From: Neelides folsomi
Taxonomy: Eukaryota; Arthropoda; Collembola; Neelipleona; Neelidae
NCBI GenBank assembly: GCA_034687125.1
Contig: JAQGBZ010000025.1
Coordinates: 124,001-188,000, forward strand
Direction: 5' to 3'
DNA: 64,000 bases
Within the stretch, counting starts at the first letter, position 1. Each line of letters starts with the position of its first letter. The translations under genes were made by a program, and so were the position numbers. The notes under the pieces were generated by a model. It did no database searches. It was not told where the DNA came from and saw only the letters and a list, made by a program, of their open reading frames with translations. Below are positions 63,700 through 64,000 of the stretch, piece by piece.

Positions 63700-63770
63700 G
63701 TGGAATTCTTTTCTCCTTAACACAAATCTTGATCATCGAACCCCGACGTTTCCCTTCTCTTGAGTCAGTA
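63700..63770 (-). pseudogene. Probable pseudo-exon of DNAAF4 (third block)
   Basis: On the minus strand this reads [15 protein letters not shown], a stop, then GEK, matching [20 protein letters not shown] of the functional exon at 46687-46587. In DNA, 21 of 24 bases match over aaatcttg..ccgac (63724-63747). It lies upstream of the other two pseudogene blocks in the order expected for a minus-strand copy, but about 6 kb away, with an intact plus-strand gene between. Confidence 0.55.
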
Positions 63771-64000
63771 GAATGAGAAAAAATAGGAGGACTGAAAGGA
63801 GGCAGAAGGGAAAAAGATCAATCCTCTCCACACCATACACATCTCCTTTTATTTCACACTCGCTCATATTTTATTCAGCCTCCGCTAAACCTCAGAGACA
63901 GATCTATTACCTCAACATCCTCTCTCCCCTTAAACCCTCTTTCCCAATTTTTCAACAAAGTCATACAATATTGTTGTAAAGGCTTGTAAAGTATTTAGGC

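Overview
This window is nuclear DNA from an invertebrate animal, most likely an arthropod. The base composition is strongly AT-rich, coding sequence is broken by many short AT-rich introns with GT..AG borders, and the gene set fits: a single multisubstrate deoxynucleoside kinase of insect type, a trehalose/sugar transporter of Tret1 type, an Ala/Pro/Val-rich cuticle protein and an arthropod-type 'PEP synthase/rifampicin phosphotransferase-like' enzyme. I cannot place it to order from the sequence alone.

Layout, left to right: the last exon of an unrecognised gene (+, 3-173); UDP-glucose 4-epimerase GALE (-, 601-2252); AT-rich intergenic DNA; an MFS sugar transporter (+, 6130-8442); the microtubule plus-end protein EB1 (-, 9369-10974); about 5 kb without a supportable gene; a 23-exon membrane-anchored phosphotransferase of rifampicin-phosphotransferase architecture (+, 16000-22186); deoxynucleoside kinase dNK (-, 22829-23982) head-to-head with the large PIKK-family kinase ATM (+, 25282-37142); a noncoding stretch; a small coiled-coil, probably tail-anchored protein (-, 40363-40901); a histidine acid phosphatase (-, 43272-45288); the dynein-assembly factor DNAAF4/DYX1C1 (-, 45939-49290); a cuticle protein (-, 49854-50535); a four-pass membrane protein (-, 52806-54465); a decayed, intron-containing partial copy of DNAAF4 (-, about 56.0-57.6 kb, with a possible further exon at 63.7 kb); and an unrecognised 353-residue protein gene (+, 61188-62871).

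The genes do not form an operon-like unit; this is an ordinary stretch of a compact eukaryotic genome. Exon models were built by hand from reading frame plus splice borders, and for GALE, the transporter, EB1, the phosphotransferase, dNK, DNAAF4, the cuticle protein, the small tail-anchored candidate, the four-pass protein and the 353-residue protein the exon lengths sum to an intact frame. The most notable points are the phosphotransferase (a bacterial-type ATP-grasp/phosphohistidine enzyme, intron-rich and with an N-terminal membrane segment), a GC-AG intron inside the ATM kinase domain, the alternative C-terminal membrane tail of the small coiled-coil protein, and the DNAAF4 pseudogene that kept its exon borders. 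I saw no virus, CRISPR array, rRNA or convincing tRNA.
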